Part shown: positions 9,377 through 17,672 of the stretch, one piece after another | How positions within the stretch are numbered: the first letter of the stretch is position 1 | Layout of the letters: the number at the start of each line of letters is the position of its first letter | Origin: Microbulbifer sp. GL-2 | GTDB lineage: Bacteria > Pseudomonadota > Gammaproteobacteria > Pseudomonadales > Cellvibrionaceae | Assembly: GCF_007183175.1 (NCBI RefSeq) | Contig: NZ_AP019807.1 | Coordinates: 4,150,001 to 4,214,000, forward strand | Direction: 5' to 3' | Length of the DNA: 64,000 nt | Notes under the pieces: model-generated | Databases searched by the model: none | What the model saw: the letters and a program-made list of their open reading frames with translations, nothing else | Told to the model about the DNA's origin: nothing | Program-made: the position numbers and the translations under genes

Positions 9377-10114
9377 TTACCAGGGCTGCGCTTCACCGAG
9401 ATGGACAAACTGTCCATTGGGACCATCATTATCGATCAGGGCCAGGTCTACGACCGTCGAGGCTCCATCGGTTACTTCCATTGGCGCGGCGCTTGTACCC
9501 AGATCGGTCTTGACCCAACCGGGGTGTGCACTGTTGACCTTGATACCAGTTTCCGCAAGGCTTTGGCTCAGGGATACGGTAAACATATTTAGAGCCGCTT
9601 TTGATGCATTGTAAGCGAAAGGCTTCACCGCGCTCCAGCCGGATTCAGCATCCGCATTCACTGCCAGAGAACCCAAAATGCTGCTCACATTTACAATACG
9701 AGCCGCCTTACTCTTTTTAAGGAGTGGCAGAAGTTCCTGAGTCAGACCAATCTGCGCAAACAGGTTGATATCGAAGGTGGTTTGCAGGTCATCCTGAGAT
9801 ATGGTCTCACTGTTATTCTGCGCCCACTCTCCTTCCACAATAACACCGGCGTTATTGACGAGGATATCCAGTCGGCCATACTGCTCAGCAATCTTTTGGG
9901 CTGCTCGCGCCCTATCGTTTGCCTTGGTGATATCCAGTTCTATGGTATCCAGGGGGGCTACTTTACCAGTCCAGGCTGCTTTCACTTCTTGAAGCTTCTC
10001 CTGGCTTCGGCCAGATAAGATCACCTTGACGCCTTGGTCAGAAAGCTGTTTGGCAACTTCGAGGCCAATACCGCGATTAGAGCCAGTAACTAGAGCAATT
10101 CGTTCATTCGACAT
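9377..10114 (-). CDS. Short-chain dehydrogenase/reductase (SDR)
   Basis: A 245-residue classical SDR. It has the nucleotide-binding TGSNRGIG near residue 10, NNAG at about 88, the catalytic Ser in NVSSILGSL, and the YNASK catalytic Tyr/Lys pair, followed by HPGWVKTDLG. It reduces or oxidises a carbonyl/alcohol with NAD(P)H. The Arg after the first beta strand (LSGRSQEK) favours NADPH. It is close to carbonyl-reductase-like SDRs, but the substrate is unknown. It is divergent from a LysR gene with a dyad in the gap, so it is probably controlled by that regulator. Confidence 0.88.
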   Translation of the reverse strand: MSNERIALVTGSNRGIGLEVAKQLSDQGVKVILSGRSQEKLQEVKAAWTGKVAPLDTIELDITKANDRARAAQKIAEQYGRLDILVNNAGVIVEGEWAQNNSETISQDDLQTTFDINLFAQIGLTQELLPLLKKSKAARIVNVSSILGSLAVNADAESGWSAVKPFAYNASKAALNMFTVSLSQSLAETGIKVNSAHPGWVKTDLGTSAAPMEVTDGASTVVDLALIDNDGPNGQFVHLGEAQPW

Positions 10115-10161
10115 GGTTAAATCTCCTGTGAATCGAGTTGTTTCGAGAACGGAGCTATTCT

Positions 10162-10178
10162 ATTATCCTACCGATAAT
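10162..10178. promoter_or_regulatory. LysR-type box in the SDR/LysR divergent promoter
   Basis: ATTATC-N5-GATAAT is a perfect inverted repeat of the T-N11-A class. It lies 22 bases before the LysR start and 48 before the SDR start. It is the probable autoregulatory and target site. Confidence 0.6.
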
Positions 10179-10199
10179 GAACAATTGGCACATCTGAAA

Positions 10200-11120
10200 A
10201 TGAATGTTCGTGATTTAGAAACAGTAAGCTTGAGAACCCTCTCCGTATTTGTGCATGTCAGTAAGACCCTGAATCTCACACTTGTAGCCGAGCAGCTGGG
10301 CCTGCCTAAATCGACGGTCAGTAAGGAGATATCCAGACTGGAATCCCACCTGAAGGCTAAGTTGCTTGATCGCTCAACCCGCCGAGTTGAATTGACAGAG
10401 GTCGGAGCTATTGCTTACGAAAGAGCACTTCAATTGGTGGAAGACTTTAAGGCCCTGCAACATGACGTACTGGTTATGGAGCAGCAGGTACAGGGGCTCC
10501 TCAAAGTTTCCGCTCCACCAGCCCTGGGGGAATTTCTCTCACAGAAGGTCCTACCCCCTTTTTTAAAGCGCTGGCCTAAAATCACGGTTTCCTTAAACCT
10601 TACTTATGATTTTGAGGATTTGTTTGCCCAGGGGATTGATCTGGCTTTCAGGGTGGGCGATATCCGGGATGACCGCTTGATTAGCCGCAAGCTCGGCTAT
10701 TCCACCAGAATACTGGTGGCCAGCCCCGAATACCTGGCAGTACACGGAGCCCCCGGAATTCCAGAAGAACTGGCAAGTCACAATTGCCTCAGGTTTCAGT
10801 TTAATCCAGGGGAATCGGAATGGACCCTGACATCTGGGGATTCAATCATTAACCTGTCCGTTAGCGGTAATTTCTTTTGTGCCAACATACAGGCATTAAA
10901 GAATGCAACCTTGAATGGGCTGGGGATCGCCCAATTACCAATTAATAATATTGTCGAGGAGTTAGCTGGGGGGCAGTTGATAAAAGTACTCCCTGAATGG
11001 CATGTCCCGCCAATGAATATCCATGCTGTTTACCGGACAGGTCTGAACAAACCCAAAAAACTGGCAGCATTACTCGACTTCCTCAATGAGGAAAAAGGTC
11101 TCTTCGAGTGGAGTGTTTAA
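10200..11120 (+). CDS. LysR-family transcriptional regulator
   Basis: A 306-residue regulator. The winged-helix N-terminus spans about residues 8-65 (TLSVFVHVSKTLNLTLVAEQLG, STVSKEISRLE), then comes a linker helix and a two-lobed effector domain (DLAFRVGDIRDDRLISRKL is typical of the CrgA/DsdC-like branch). Upstream in-frame starts exist, but ATG 10200 gives the usual LysR length and start. The gene is divergent from the SDR. Regulators of this branch often respond to redox or xenobiotic signals through a neighbouring oxidoreductase; that is inference here. Confidence 0.88.
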   Translation: MNVRDLETVSLRTLSVFVHVSKTLNLTLVAEQLGLPKSTVSKEISRLESHLKAKLLDRSTRRVELTEVGAIAYERALQLVEDFKALQHDVLVMEQQVQGLLKVSAPPALGEFLSQKVLPPFLKRWPKITVSLNLTYDFEDLFAQGIDLAFRVGDIRDDRLISRKLGYSTRILVASPEYLAVHGAPGIPEELASHNCLRFQFNPGESEWTLTSGDSIINLSVSGNFFCANIQALKNATLNGLGIAQLPINNIVEELAGGQLIKVLPEWHVPPMNIHAVYRTGLNKPKKLAALLDFLNEEKGLFEWSV

Positions 11121-11165
11121 ACGGGAAGCACATTCAAAACTCCCCTACCCGGATGGCACACCCTG

Positions 11166-11570
11166 TCAACTTGCTTGGATCAAGATCTCCCTGAAGCGTC
11201 CCGGCAGTGGGATCTTGAACTTGTCAGAGGTTGATAAAGTGACATATGTGATGTGAGCGGTAAAAGCCAGTACCCCACCCTCTAAAAACGCCTCCAGCTG
11301 GAAACTAAAAGAGTGGTTACCAATATCCGAAACAGAAACCTGGATGTCTAGTTCCTGATCCCAAGTCACGGGGGTCAAGAACTCCAAATTGAATGCTCGT
11401 ACAGGTGTGATAAAGCCCAGCTGTTTCATTTTAGAAATGGCTGGCCCTTCAAGGAGTACTGCCATAGCATCATGAGTTGCCTCCAGAGCAAAGTCGGAAT
11501 ATCTTGGAGTGTATACAATACCCGCGGGATCGCAATCGCCGAATAACACCTTGCGTTTAACGGTAATCAT
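11166..11570 (-). CDS. Hotdog-fold acyl-CoA thioesterase (4HBT family)
   Basis: A 134-residue single hotdog domain. The N-terminal FGDCDPAGIVYTPRYSDF matches the 4-hydroxybenzoyl-CoA thioesterase/YbgC signature, with the catalytic Asp in the D-x-D-x-A-G-I-V-Y segment. The long helix and the beta strand ELDIQVSVSDIGNHSFSF follow as expected. It should hydrolyse an acyl- or aroyl-CoA in the cytoplasm. It is transcribed alone, convergent with the LysR gene. Substrate unknown; the length and motif make the family call secure. Confidence 0.82.
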   Translation of the reverse strand: MITVKRKVLFGDCDPAGIVYTPRYSDFALEATHDAMAVLLEGPAISKMKQLGFITPVRAFNLEFLTPVTWDQELDIQVSVSDIGNHSFSFQLEAFLEGGVLAFTAHITYVTLSTSDKFKIPLPGRFREILIQAS

Positions 11571-11686
11571 TTAATCAGCCCTATAAATTTTACGCAGTGC
11601 AACTATTGTATGGCAAGGTGCCTACTCTATTCTCGCCAAACAAAATAACCAAATCCATCAGGCTTTAGATTGTATTTGTTCGATAC

Positions 11687-12523
11687 TTAACCACTAGTTA
11701 TCGACAAAAGAGTCACTTCCGGTGGAACCAGGAATCGCACGGGAAAAATACTCGTCCCTACTCCTGGACTTACATACAGATTTTTACCATCTTCATCGAT
11801 GTGACCAATCGCATATCGCTGCCCGTAATGAGAGGGAACTATCGGGCGCCCAATAAATGGCAGGTAAACCTGTCCTCCGTGGGTATGCCCAGCAATAGTC
11901 AGTGAGATATGCTTCGGTAATTCGGGAAATATATCGGGATTGTGCGTGAAAGCCAGAATGGTCTCCGCGGTATTAATGCCATCCATCGCTTTTGCGATAT
12001 CGTGCGGCCCTTCCCAAAAATCACTGATACCCACCAGGCGTAATTTACAAGCGCCACTATTCAGCATTGCTGATCGGTCTTCGAGTACCGTAATCCCTCG
12101 ATCAGCGAATGCCTTCTCTACCCGCTTGGCATCAAGCCACCAGTCGTGATTTCCCAACACTGCGAAAACGCCCATGGGCGCTTTCAATTCCTCCAGTATC
12201 TCGGCAACCTCTTCGGGAGAAACAAAAGAGCCACCTGCAACACCTTGAATAACAAAATCACCTGGTAACAAAATCAAATCAGGCAAACTAGCATTTACTT
12301 CATCAACTAACCACCGAAGGCTATCGGTCCCTTTATACGGGGAGCCCACATGTAAATCAGCAAGGATGGCCACCTTCTTGTTATTACAGGCTTCTGGCCA
12401 GGAGCCGATCGTTATCGCCTGCTCTCGGATTCTGAAACTATTTGGCTCCGCAAAGAAAGCCCATATAGCGATGATTAGACCAATAATAAAAAGTATCGCG
12501 GAAATGATACGACGTTTGCTCAA
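11687..12523 (-). CDS. Membrane-anchored metallophosphoesterase (YaeI-like)
   Basis: A 278-residue protein with a 20-residue N-terminal membrane anchor (AILFIIGLIIAIWAFF) and a calcineurin-like phosphoesterase domain. The metal-site motifs are in order: DLHVG, GDFV, GNHDWW, a His in FTHNPD and GHTHGG. Relatives such as YaeI (LpxH-like) cleave lipid or nucleotide phosphoesters at the membrane. The start is a TTG at 12523 and no nearby ATG fits; the ribosome site is weak, so the exact start is uncertain. The substrate is not deducible. Confidence 0.82.
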   Translation of the reverse strand: MSKRRIISAILFIIGLIIAIWAFFAEPNSFRIREQAITIGSWPEACNNKKVAILADLHVGSPYKGTDSLRWLVDEVNASLPDLILLPGDFVIQGVAGGSFVSPEEVAEILEELKAPMGVFAVLGNHDWWLDAKRVEKAFADRGITVLEDRSAMLNSGACKLRLVGISDFWEGPHDIAKAMDGINTAETILAFTHNPDIFPELPKHISLTIAGHTHGGQVYLPFIGRPIVPSHYGQRYAIGHIDEDGKNLYVSPGVGTSIFPVRFLVPPEVTLLSITSG

Positions 12524-12662
12524 GAAATATACTCACTCAATTAACAAACCTGGAACACTTCAGGCTACAGTACGGTATCTACTATTTAGGGATACTCTGA
12601 AAAACCAGCCTTTATGGCTGTAAAATTAGGCAATACACTCTCTAAAACGCTATATAACTCTA

Positions 12663-13814
12663 CTATTTCTCCGTTAACAGGCCGTCAATAAAATCATTCA
12701 TCCGTTTTAGGGCCCATTCGTTCCTGCCGTAATTGATACGCTCCAGCGCACCGTTATTCATGGAGCCTTGAACACCCTCTCCTAGCTCAAAGTCCTCATT
12801 CAACACCGCTACAGTAATATCATGGTTACGCTGCCAATGATCCCCCATGGTATCCCGCAACTCAGTTGGAACCAGTGTGGTAATAGCGATGGCCGTTTTA
12901 TCAAAGGTCAGGGGCCTGAACTGCACCCAGTCAATATGCTGATGCTGAATCAGCAAGGCCGAGGTAGGAAACAATGAATACAATGTATGACTGCATTCTC
13001 GCAGGGATTGTTGCTCGACGGGTTTCTCCACCATCGTAGCTAAAGCCTTGGTCGGCATTACTACCCGTAGATGAGGTCCCAGGACATCGATGACCGCAGT
13101 GTTGTTATAAAAATAAGGGCCAATACTCTCGCGGTGGGCATAGGAAAAATGGTAGGTTTCAATACCGCCTTCTGCCACTATTTTCCAGTTCGTGCTCCAA
13201 ACCTTGCGATGTTGCGCAAACACAGAGAGCTGATCTAGCTGCAAGGCCGCTAGCGGCTGCGACACACCCTCCAGAGCTTCATCCAAGTCTGGAGCCGAAG
13301 CCCCATCAGGGCAAAGCCAAATGAACCCATGCTTTTCTTTAACAGGCAGTTCAAGTAGGCCATTGTCTGACTTATCAAGATCAGGAAAGCACTGCTGCTT
13401 ACCAGGAACCGAGGCCAACTCGCCATCTGTAGTATATGACCAGGCATGATAGGGGCAATTAATGCGTTTTGCCTGCCGGCTTTCTCCCTCCGCTAGTAGT
13501 GTGGCACCGCGATGACGACAGCTGTTGTGGAAGGCATGCCATTGGCCTGAAGCATCGCGACTGACAATCAAAGAGCCGAGTGGCGTCTCGACCGCTTTGA
13601 GGCTATTCGCTCCAATCAGTTCAGAATTATGCACCAGAGGCCATGGCCAACGACGGTGAATCTGCGCCATCTCAAGTTCGAACACCTCTTTACTGCGGTA
13701 TCGCCGTGTATCAGCGCTGGCCGTCTCATCCGCTAGGGTTGTGGTTTTATCTTGTATCAGTCCCCAGCATTGCTGGATAAGATCGAGCTCTGTTTGTCTG
13801 TCCATAATCTCCAT
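12663..13814 (-). CDS. Rieske ring-hydroxylating oxygenase, alpha subunit
   Basis: About 383 residues. The Rieske [2Fe-2S] ligands are CRHRG and, 17 residues later, CPYHAW. The catalytic non-heme iron site follows as ETYHFSYAH, with a distal acidic patch NEDFELGEG. The ED-x-x-L region resembles the quaternary-amine oxygenases (GbcA/CntA type) more than naphthalene dioxygenases, but this is only a motif impression. No reductase or beta subunit is adjacent, so electrons must come from elsewhere. I preferred the ATGs at 13814/13805 over an upstream frame opening, because that would overlap the divergent TetR start and both operators. TetR control is likely. Confidence 0.85.
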   Translation of the reverse strand: MEIMDRQTELDLIQQCWGLIQDKTTTLADETASADTRRYRSKEVFELEMAQIHRRWPWPLVHNSELIGANSLKAVETPLGSLIVSRDASGQWHAFHNSCRHRGATLLAEGESRQAKRINCPYHAWSYTTDGELASVPGKQQCFPDLDKSDNGLLELPVKEKHGFIWLCPDGASAPDLDEALEGVSQPLAALQLDQLSVFAQHRKVWSTNWKIVAEGGIETYHFSYAHRESIGPYFYNNTAVIDVLGPHLRVVMPTKALATMVEKPVEQQSLRECSHTLYSLFPTSALLIQHQHIDWVQFRPLTFDKTAIAITTLVPTELRDTMGDHWQRNHDITVAVLNEDFELGEGVQGSMNNGALERINYGRNEWALKRMNDFIDGLLTEK

Positions 13815-13835
13815 CCCTTGCGTTATGGCAACCAA

Positions 13836-13883
13836 CCTACCAACCGGTAAGTTTATTGACAGGCTACCTACCAATCGGTAAGG
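13836..13883. promoter_or_regulatory. Two tandem TetR-type operators
   Basis: Two near-identical 17-base sites, 13836-13852 and 13867-13883, have the form CCTACCAAYCGGTAAG. Each is an imperfect palindrome (CCTACC...GGTAAGG), and their starts are 31 bases apart, about three helical turns. They lie in the gap between the divergent Rieske and TetR genes. The lower-coordinate site is closest to the Rieske start. Confidence 0.75.
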
Positions 13884-13918
13884 TGTCAAGCTGTCAACCC
13901 AGCCCATATTGAAGCTCA

Positions 13919-14500
13919 ATGAAGACACGAGAAAAGTTACTGCTCAAGGCCGAAATTCTCTTTTCTGAGAGAGGTTTTTACGGAACCAGCATCAATGATG
14001 TCGCCGCAGAACTGACTATGAGCAAACAAGGGCTGCTGCACCACTTCTCCAGCAAAGAAAAACTCTATGCTGCGGTACTTGAATCCGCTGCTACCCATCT
14101 GGTTGAGAACCTGGACCCCAATATTGAGCATGAGCTAGCTCCCAAAGAACAGCTATTGAAATTATTAAACGTACTGGCAGCACCCGACAAAAGAACCCAC
14201 CGCGTTATTCTTCTTCTGATGCGAGAGCTATTAGATAATAAAGAGCGCTCTGAACACGCCCATCAGTGGTTTCTAAAACCCGTTCTCGATCATCTAGAAG
14301 GACTGGTGAAAGCGGACCAGAAACTGGGACACTTTCAAGAGGTAAAGCCGCTTGCCTTTATCTACCAATTACTTGGGGCCGTTCAATATTTTTTGATATC
14401 TGAACCCACCTTGAAAAAGCTCTACCCTGCAAAAACCTTCAAGACACTAAAAAAGCAGCACTTGATCGAACTGGAAAGATTGATCACGAGCGCTTACTAA
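13919..14500 (+). CDS. TetR-family transcriptional repressor
   Basis: A 193-residue TetR protein. The DNA-binding domain is in residues 1-50 (FSERGFYGTSINDVAAELTMSKQGLLHHF, the typical recognition helix followed by the KEKLYAAVLE helix). The rest is the variable all-helical ligand-binding and dimer domain. It is divergent from the Rieske oxygenase with two matching palindromes in the gap, so autorepression and repression of the oxygenase are likely. The inducer is probably an oxygenase substrate (inference). Confidence 0.88.
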   Translation: MKTREKLLLKAEILFSERGFYGTSINDVAAELTMSKQGLLHHFSSKEKLYAAVLESAATHLVENLDPNIEHELAPKEQLLKLLNVLAAPDKRTHRVILLLMRELLDNKERSEHAHQWFLKPVLDHLEGLVKADQKLGHFQEVKPLAFIYQLLGAVQYFLISEPTLKKLYPAKTFKTLKKQHLIELERLITSAY

Positions 14501-14565
14501 TTTCGACAAAAGGCTATATTGTCTCTATGTAGGGTAAGGGCAAAAAGAGCGGCTGGCTATACTAG

Positions 14566-14778
14566 GCGGTAACGCTGAGCTTCTCTCATTGCGATACCAT
14601 TCTGAAGCGCTATCAGCATCTGATTGATAAGGGCTTATTTCCATCATCTAGACGTATGCAGAACTATGTACCTTCTACACCTGTAGACATCGATATTATC
14701 AAAGAAAAGCTCATCTATTCGCTGGGTAAATTTGTGATTAACTGGAAAGGTCTCATTGCCCTTAACTCCACCTCATGA
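14566..14778 (+). other. Protein-like remnant without a start codon
   Basis: This 71-codon open frame ends in TGA at 14778. It reads like real protein (ILKRYQHLIDKG, VDIDIIKEKLIYSLGKF) but begins right after a stop and has no ATG, GTG or TTG that could start it well. I do not recognise the family. It may be the tail of a gene deleted from its 5' side. The surrounding 14501-14892 has no other feature. Confidence 0.3.
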
Positions 14779-14892
14779 CTAGCTTAATATCACTGGCCTC
14801 CCTATAAAAAATCAGGAGCATCTTAGGGAATTTTAATATAAGAGATCTTAGTCATGAATCTCAGTGGATTAGTTTGCCGAAAATTTAACTCT

Positions 14893-15309
14893 TCAAACTT
14901 GGGAATCTGTTTTAGCATAGAATTCGAGATCGCTAAGCACTCGCATGACTTCACAGTTGCCTGCAGCTTCCAGGTCGATACATTGATCTCGTAGTTACTT
15001 CAAACTTTGTCGAAGTTGTACCTGCAGACCCATTTGATCCTCAATACGGCGGATATGTTCATCAACCAGCTTATTGATTTCCAGGCAGTTCTCAATTGGC
15101 CGCACTTTGAGTTCAAACAGATTTCGAGTATCTTCCTATGGTATGCCCAATGAACGGCAGTGGCGAATGCAGTGTAATTACTCTAATTGAGCTCCAGAAT
15201 AAAGTTGTAAATTATCCCTGGTCCGCACAGGTTCCGGCAACGACTCTACCTGATCGTAGTAATGCACTGTCTCCACTTCACAGCTGGCTTCGCCAATCAT
15301 ATAGGGCAT
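14893..15309 (-). pseudogene. cadR: Decayed cadR (MerR-family Cd/Pb/Zn regulator)
   Basis: Reading the minus strand from ATG 15309 gives 139 codons in one uninterrupted frame, apart from three internal stops (codons 44, 58 and 105). The translation is clearly CadR-like: VETVHYYDQVESLPEPVR matches the MerR winged helix, IRHCRSLG and LVDEHIRRIEDQM match its second half and dimerisation helix, and a conserved Cys is in LRDQCIDLE. No frameshift has occurred, so decay was by point mutation only. The helix-turn-helix start (MPYMIGEAS) is also eroded. It is divergent from the metal ATPase, the normal cadR position. A functional protein is very unlikely. Confidence 0.82.
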
Positions 15310-15321
15310 GCAGGTGTCCCC

Positions 15322-15352
15322 TTGACTCTATAGTTACTAGAGGGATAGTAAT
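15322..15352 (+). promoter_or_regulatory. MerR-type promoter and operator of the metal ATPase
   Basis: A -35 TTGACT and a -10 TAGTAAT are separated by an over-long 18-19 base spacer. The spacer holds the dyad CTCTA-N7-TAGAG. This is the standard MerR/CadR/ZntR architecture, in which the regulator untwists the spacer to activate. The operator is intact although the adjacent cadR is dead. Confidence 0.78.
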
Positions 15353-15387
15353 ACTGGCTCACCTTTTGAGCTATCCGAGAGTTGACT

Positions 15388-17565
15388 ATGGAAAAGCGTG
15401 ATACTGGCTGCGGTTGTGAAAAGCCCACAGAGCCTCTTCAGCAGCCGAACAATAATACCGTCAATGAAGACGGAAAGACCTCCTTGTTCTCCATAGGAAA
15501 GATGGACTGCCCAACTGAGGAAGGCCTGATACGCGCCAAGCTTTCCAGTATTCAGGGGATCTACAGCCTCGACTTCAATCTGGTACAGCGAATCCTGACT
15601 GTCGGCCACAAACCCGGCATGGAACAGCTGATCCTGGATGTACTAACCCCACTCGACCTGGATGCAAGGCTCGCTACCCCGGAAGATACCGAGGGCGCTC
15701 CTCCGGCATCCAAAGCCAATTGGTGGCTGCTTGGCGCCGCAGCTTTAGCTGCCTTGGCATCAGAACTGGTGTACTGGCTGCAAGGCGGCAATACCTGGCT
15801 GGTATTTGTACTGGCCCTGGCCGCTATCGCAGGCGGTGGTCTCTCCACCTACAAAAAGGGATGGATAGCGCTTAAGAACCTCAACCTGAACATGAATGCT
15901 CTCATGTCGATTGCGGTCACTGGCGCCATACTGATCGGCCACTGGCCGGAAGCCGCCATGGTAATGGTGCTATTTACCCTGGCGGAGCTGATTGAAGCAA
16001 AATCATTGGACCGCGCCAGAAATGCCATCCGGGAGCTACTGAATCTAACCCCCGAAACAGCCACTATGCGCCAGGAAGATGGGCATTGGCATGAAACCGA
16101 CGCAAAAAAAGTGCCTTTGGGGGCCGTTGTCAGGGTTAGGCCAGGCGAGCGTATCGCCCTCGATGGGGAGGTGATAAAAGGCAATTCTGCGGTTAATCAG
16201 GCCCCTATTACCGGGGAGAGCCTGCCCGTAGACAAGACAGCTGGCGATGAGCTTTTTGCTGGCACTATCAATGAGTCAGGCGCGCTTGAATACAAAGTTA
16301 CCGCAACAGCCAGTGATGCTGTGCTGGCCCGGATTATTCATGCAGTAGAGGAAGCCCAGGGAAGTCGCGCACCGACACAGCGGTTTGTCGACCAGTTTGC
16401 CCGCTGGTACACGCCCCTGGTTTTTGCCGTAGCCCTGGCTACGGCATTATTACCCCCGCTCTTTCTTGGCGGCGCCTGGATGGAGTGGATTTACAGGGCT
16501 CTGGTATTGCTGGTTATTGCCTGCCCCTGCGCCCTGGTAATCGCAACCCCCGTTACAATTGTCAGTGGCCTTGCAGCCGCAACCCGCCATGGCACCCTGA
16601 TCAAGGGCGGCGCTTATCTCGAGCAAGGGCGTCGCCTGCGCTGGATTGCATTGGACAAGACCGGCACCATTACCCACGGTAAGCCCGAAGTGACCAACTT
16701 CGAACCCTGGTCCGGGGCAGACTCCGATAAAATCAAGATAATCGCAGCCAGCCTGGCCTCCCGTTCCGATCACCCGGTCTCCAAAGCCATTGCAGAATAC
16801 CTCAACCTGGAAAAGTCGATTCTGGAGGAAGTCGAGGCTTTCGAAGCCCTGGCCGGTCGTGGAGTCCGCGGTGAAATCGCCGGCAAAGGTTACTACCTGG
16901 GCAATCATCGTTTGGTAGAAGAGCTGAAGGTCTGCAGCCCAGATCTGGAGCTTCTATTGAGTAAATTGGAATCCCAGGGAAAAACAGTTGTTATGCTGGT
17001 GGAAGAATCCGGCGTAATAGCCTTATTTGCAGTAGCCGACACCGTCAAAGAATCCAGCCGACAAGCTATCGAGGAACTCCACGGCCTGGGGGTGAAAACC
17101 TTAATGTTAACCGGTGATAACCAACATACCGCCGATGCTATCGCCCGCGAAGTAGGCATAGATCGTGCCGAGGGCAACCTGCTTCCAGAAGATAAACTGC
17201 AGCAAGTGGAATCCCTTGCGGGTCACGGAAGAGTTGGCATGGTCGGGGATGGTATTAATGATGCACCGGCGCTGGCCCGAGCCGATATCGGCTTTGCCAT
17301 GGGAGCTACGGGTACAGACACCGCCATAGAAACCGCTGATGTCGCCCTAATGGATGATAACCTGGGCAAAATCGCCGGCTTTATCCGCCTGTCATACACT
17401 ACGACCCGCATACTCTGGCAAAATATTGTCCTTGCCCTCGGTATCAAAGCAATATTCCTTGTTCTCGCTTTCGCCGGGGAGGCTTCCATGTGGATGGCAG
17501 TGTTTGCGGATATGGGTACCAGTTTGCTGGTGGTATTCAATGGGTTACGATTGATGCGCAAGTAA
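15388..17565 (+). CDS. cadA: Heavy-metal P1B-type ATPase (Cd/Zn/Pb exporter)
   Basis: A 725-residue inner-membrane pump that exports Cd2+, Zn2+ or Pb2+ using ATP. In order: a Cys-rich tail (GCGCEKP); one heavy-metal-associated domain in which the usual CxxC is replaced by MDCPTEE; membrane helices; the actuator TGES; the ion-site CPC (about 379-381); the phosphorylated Asp in DKTGTITHG; the HP motif SDHPVSK; TGDN; and GDGINDAPA. The length and CPC fit the ZntA/CadA subgroup. ATG 15388 is preferred over TTG 15382. It is preceded by a MerR-type promoter and ended by a strong terminator. With cadR dead, expression may depend on another MerR paralogue or be basal. Confidence 0.93.
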   Translation: MEKRDTGCGCEKPTEPLQQPNNNTVNEDGKTSLFSIGKMDCPTEEGLIRAKLSSIQGIYSLDFNLVQRILTVGHKPGMEQLILDVLTPLDLDARLATPEDTEGAPPASKANWWLLGAAALAALASELVYWLQGGNTWLVFVLALAAIAGGGLSTYKKGWIALKNLNLNMNALMSIAVTGAILIGHWPEAAMVMVLFTLAELIEAKSLDRARNAIRELLNLTPETATMRQEDGHWHETDAKKVPLGAVVRVRPGERIALDGEVIKGNSAVNQAPITGESLPVDKTAGDELFAGTINESGALEYKVTATASDAVLARIIHAVEEAQGSRAPTQRFVDQFARWYTPLVFAVALATALLPPLFLGGAWMEWIYRALVLLVIACPCALVIATPVTIVSGLAAATRHGTLIKGGAYLEQGRRLRWIALDKTGTITHGKPEVTNFEPWSGADSDKIKIIAASLASRSDHPVSKAIAEYLNLEKSILEEVEAFEALAGRGVRGEIAGKGYYLGNHRLVEELKVCSPDLELLLSKLESQGKTVVMLVEESGVIALFAVADTVKESSRQAIEELHGLGVKTLMLTGDNQHTADAIAREVGIDRAEGNLLPEDKLQQVESLAGHGRVGMVGDGINDAPALARADIGFAMGATGTDTAIETADVALMDDNLGKIAGFIRLSYTTTRILWQNIVLALGIKAIFLVLAFAGEASMWMAVFADMGTSLLVVFNGLRLMRK

Positions 17566-17615
17566 TCTTCTACGGGACTTCATATACAACTTCAGTTTAG
17601 TCATATGCTTTAAAC

Positions 17616-17652
17616 TTCATCCATCCCGCTGGCCCAAGGATGGATGAATTTT
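17616..17652 (+). terminator. Rho-independent terminator of the metal ATPase
   Basis: A perfect 11-bp stem (TTCATCCATCC / GGATGGATGAA) with an 11-base loop is followed by TTTT. It lies between two convergent genes and may serve both. Confidence 0.8.
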
Positions 17653-17672
17653 ACCCTTCGGGGATTAAGGTA

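Noticed and set aside
14893..15309. Stop-codon recoding in cadR
   Set aside because: TAA and TAG end most neighbouring genes normally, and the three stops occur in a regulator with an eroded start, so decay is the simpler reading.
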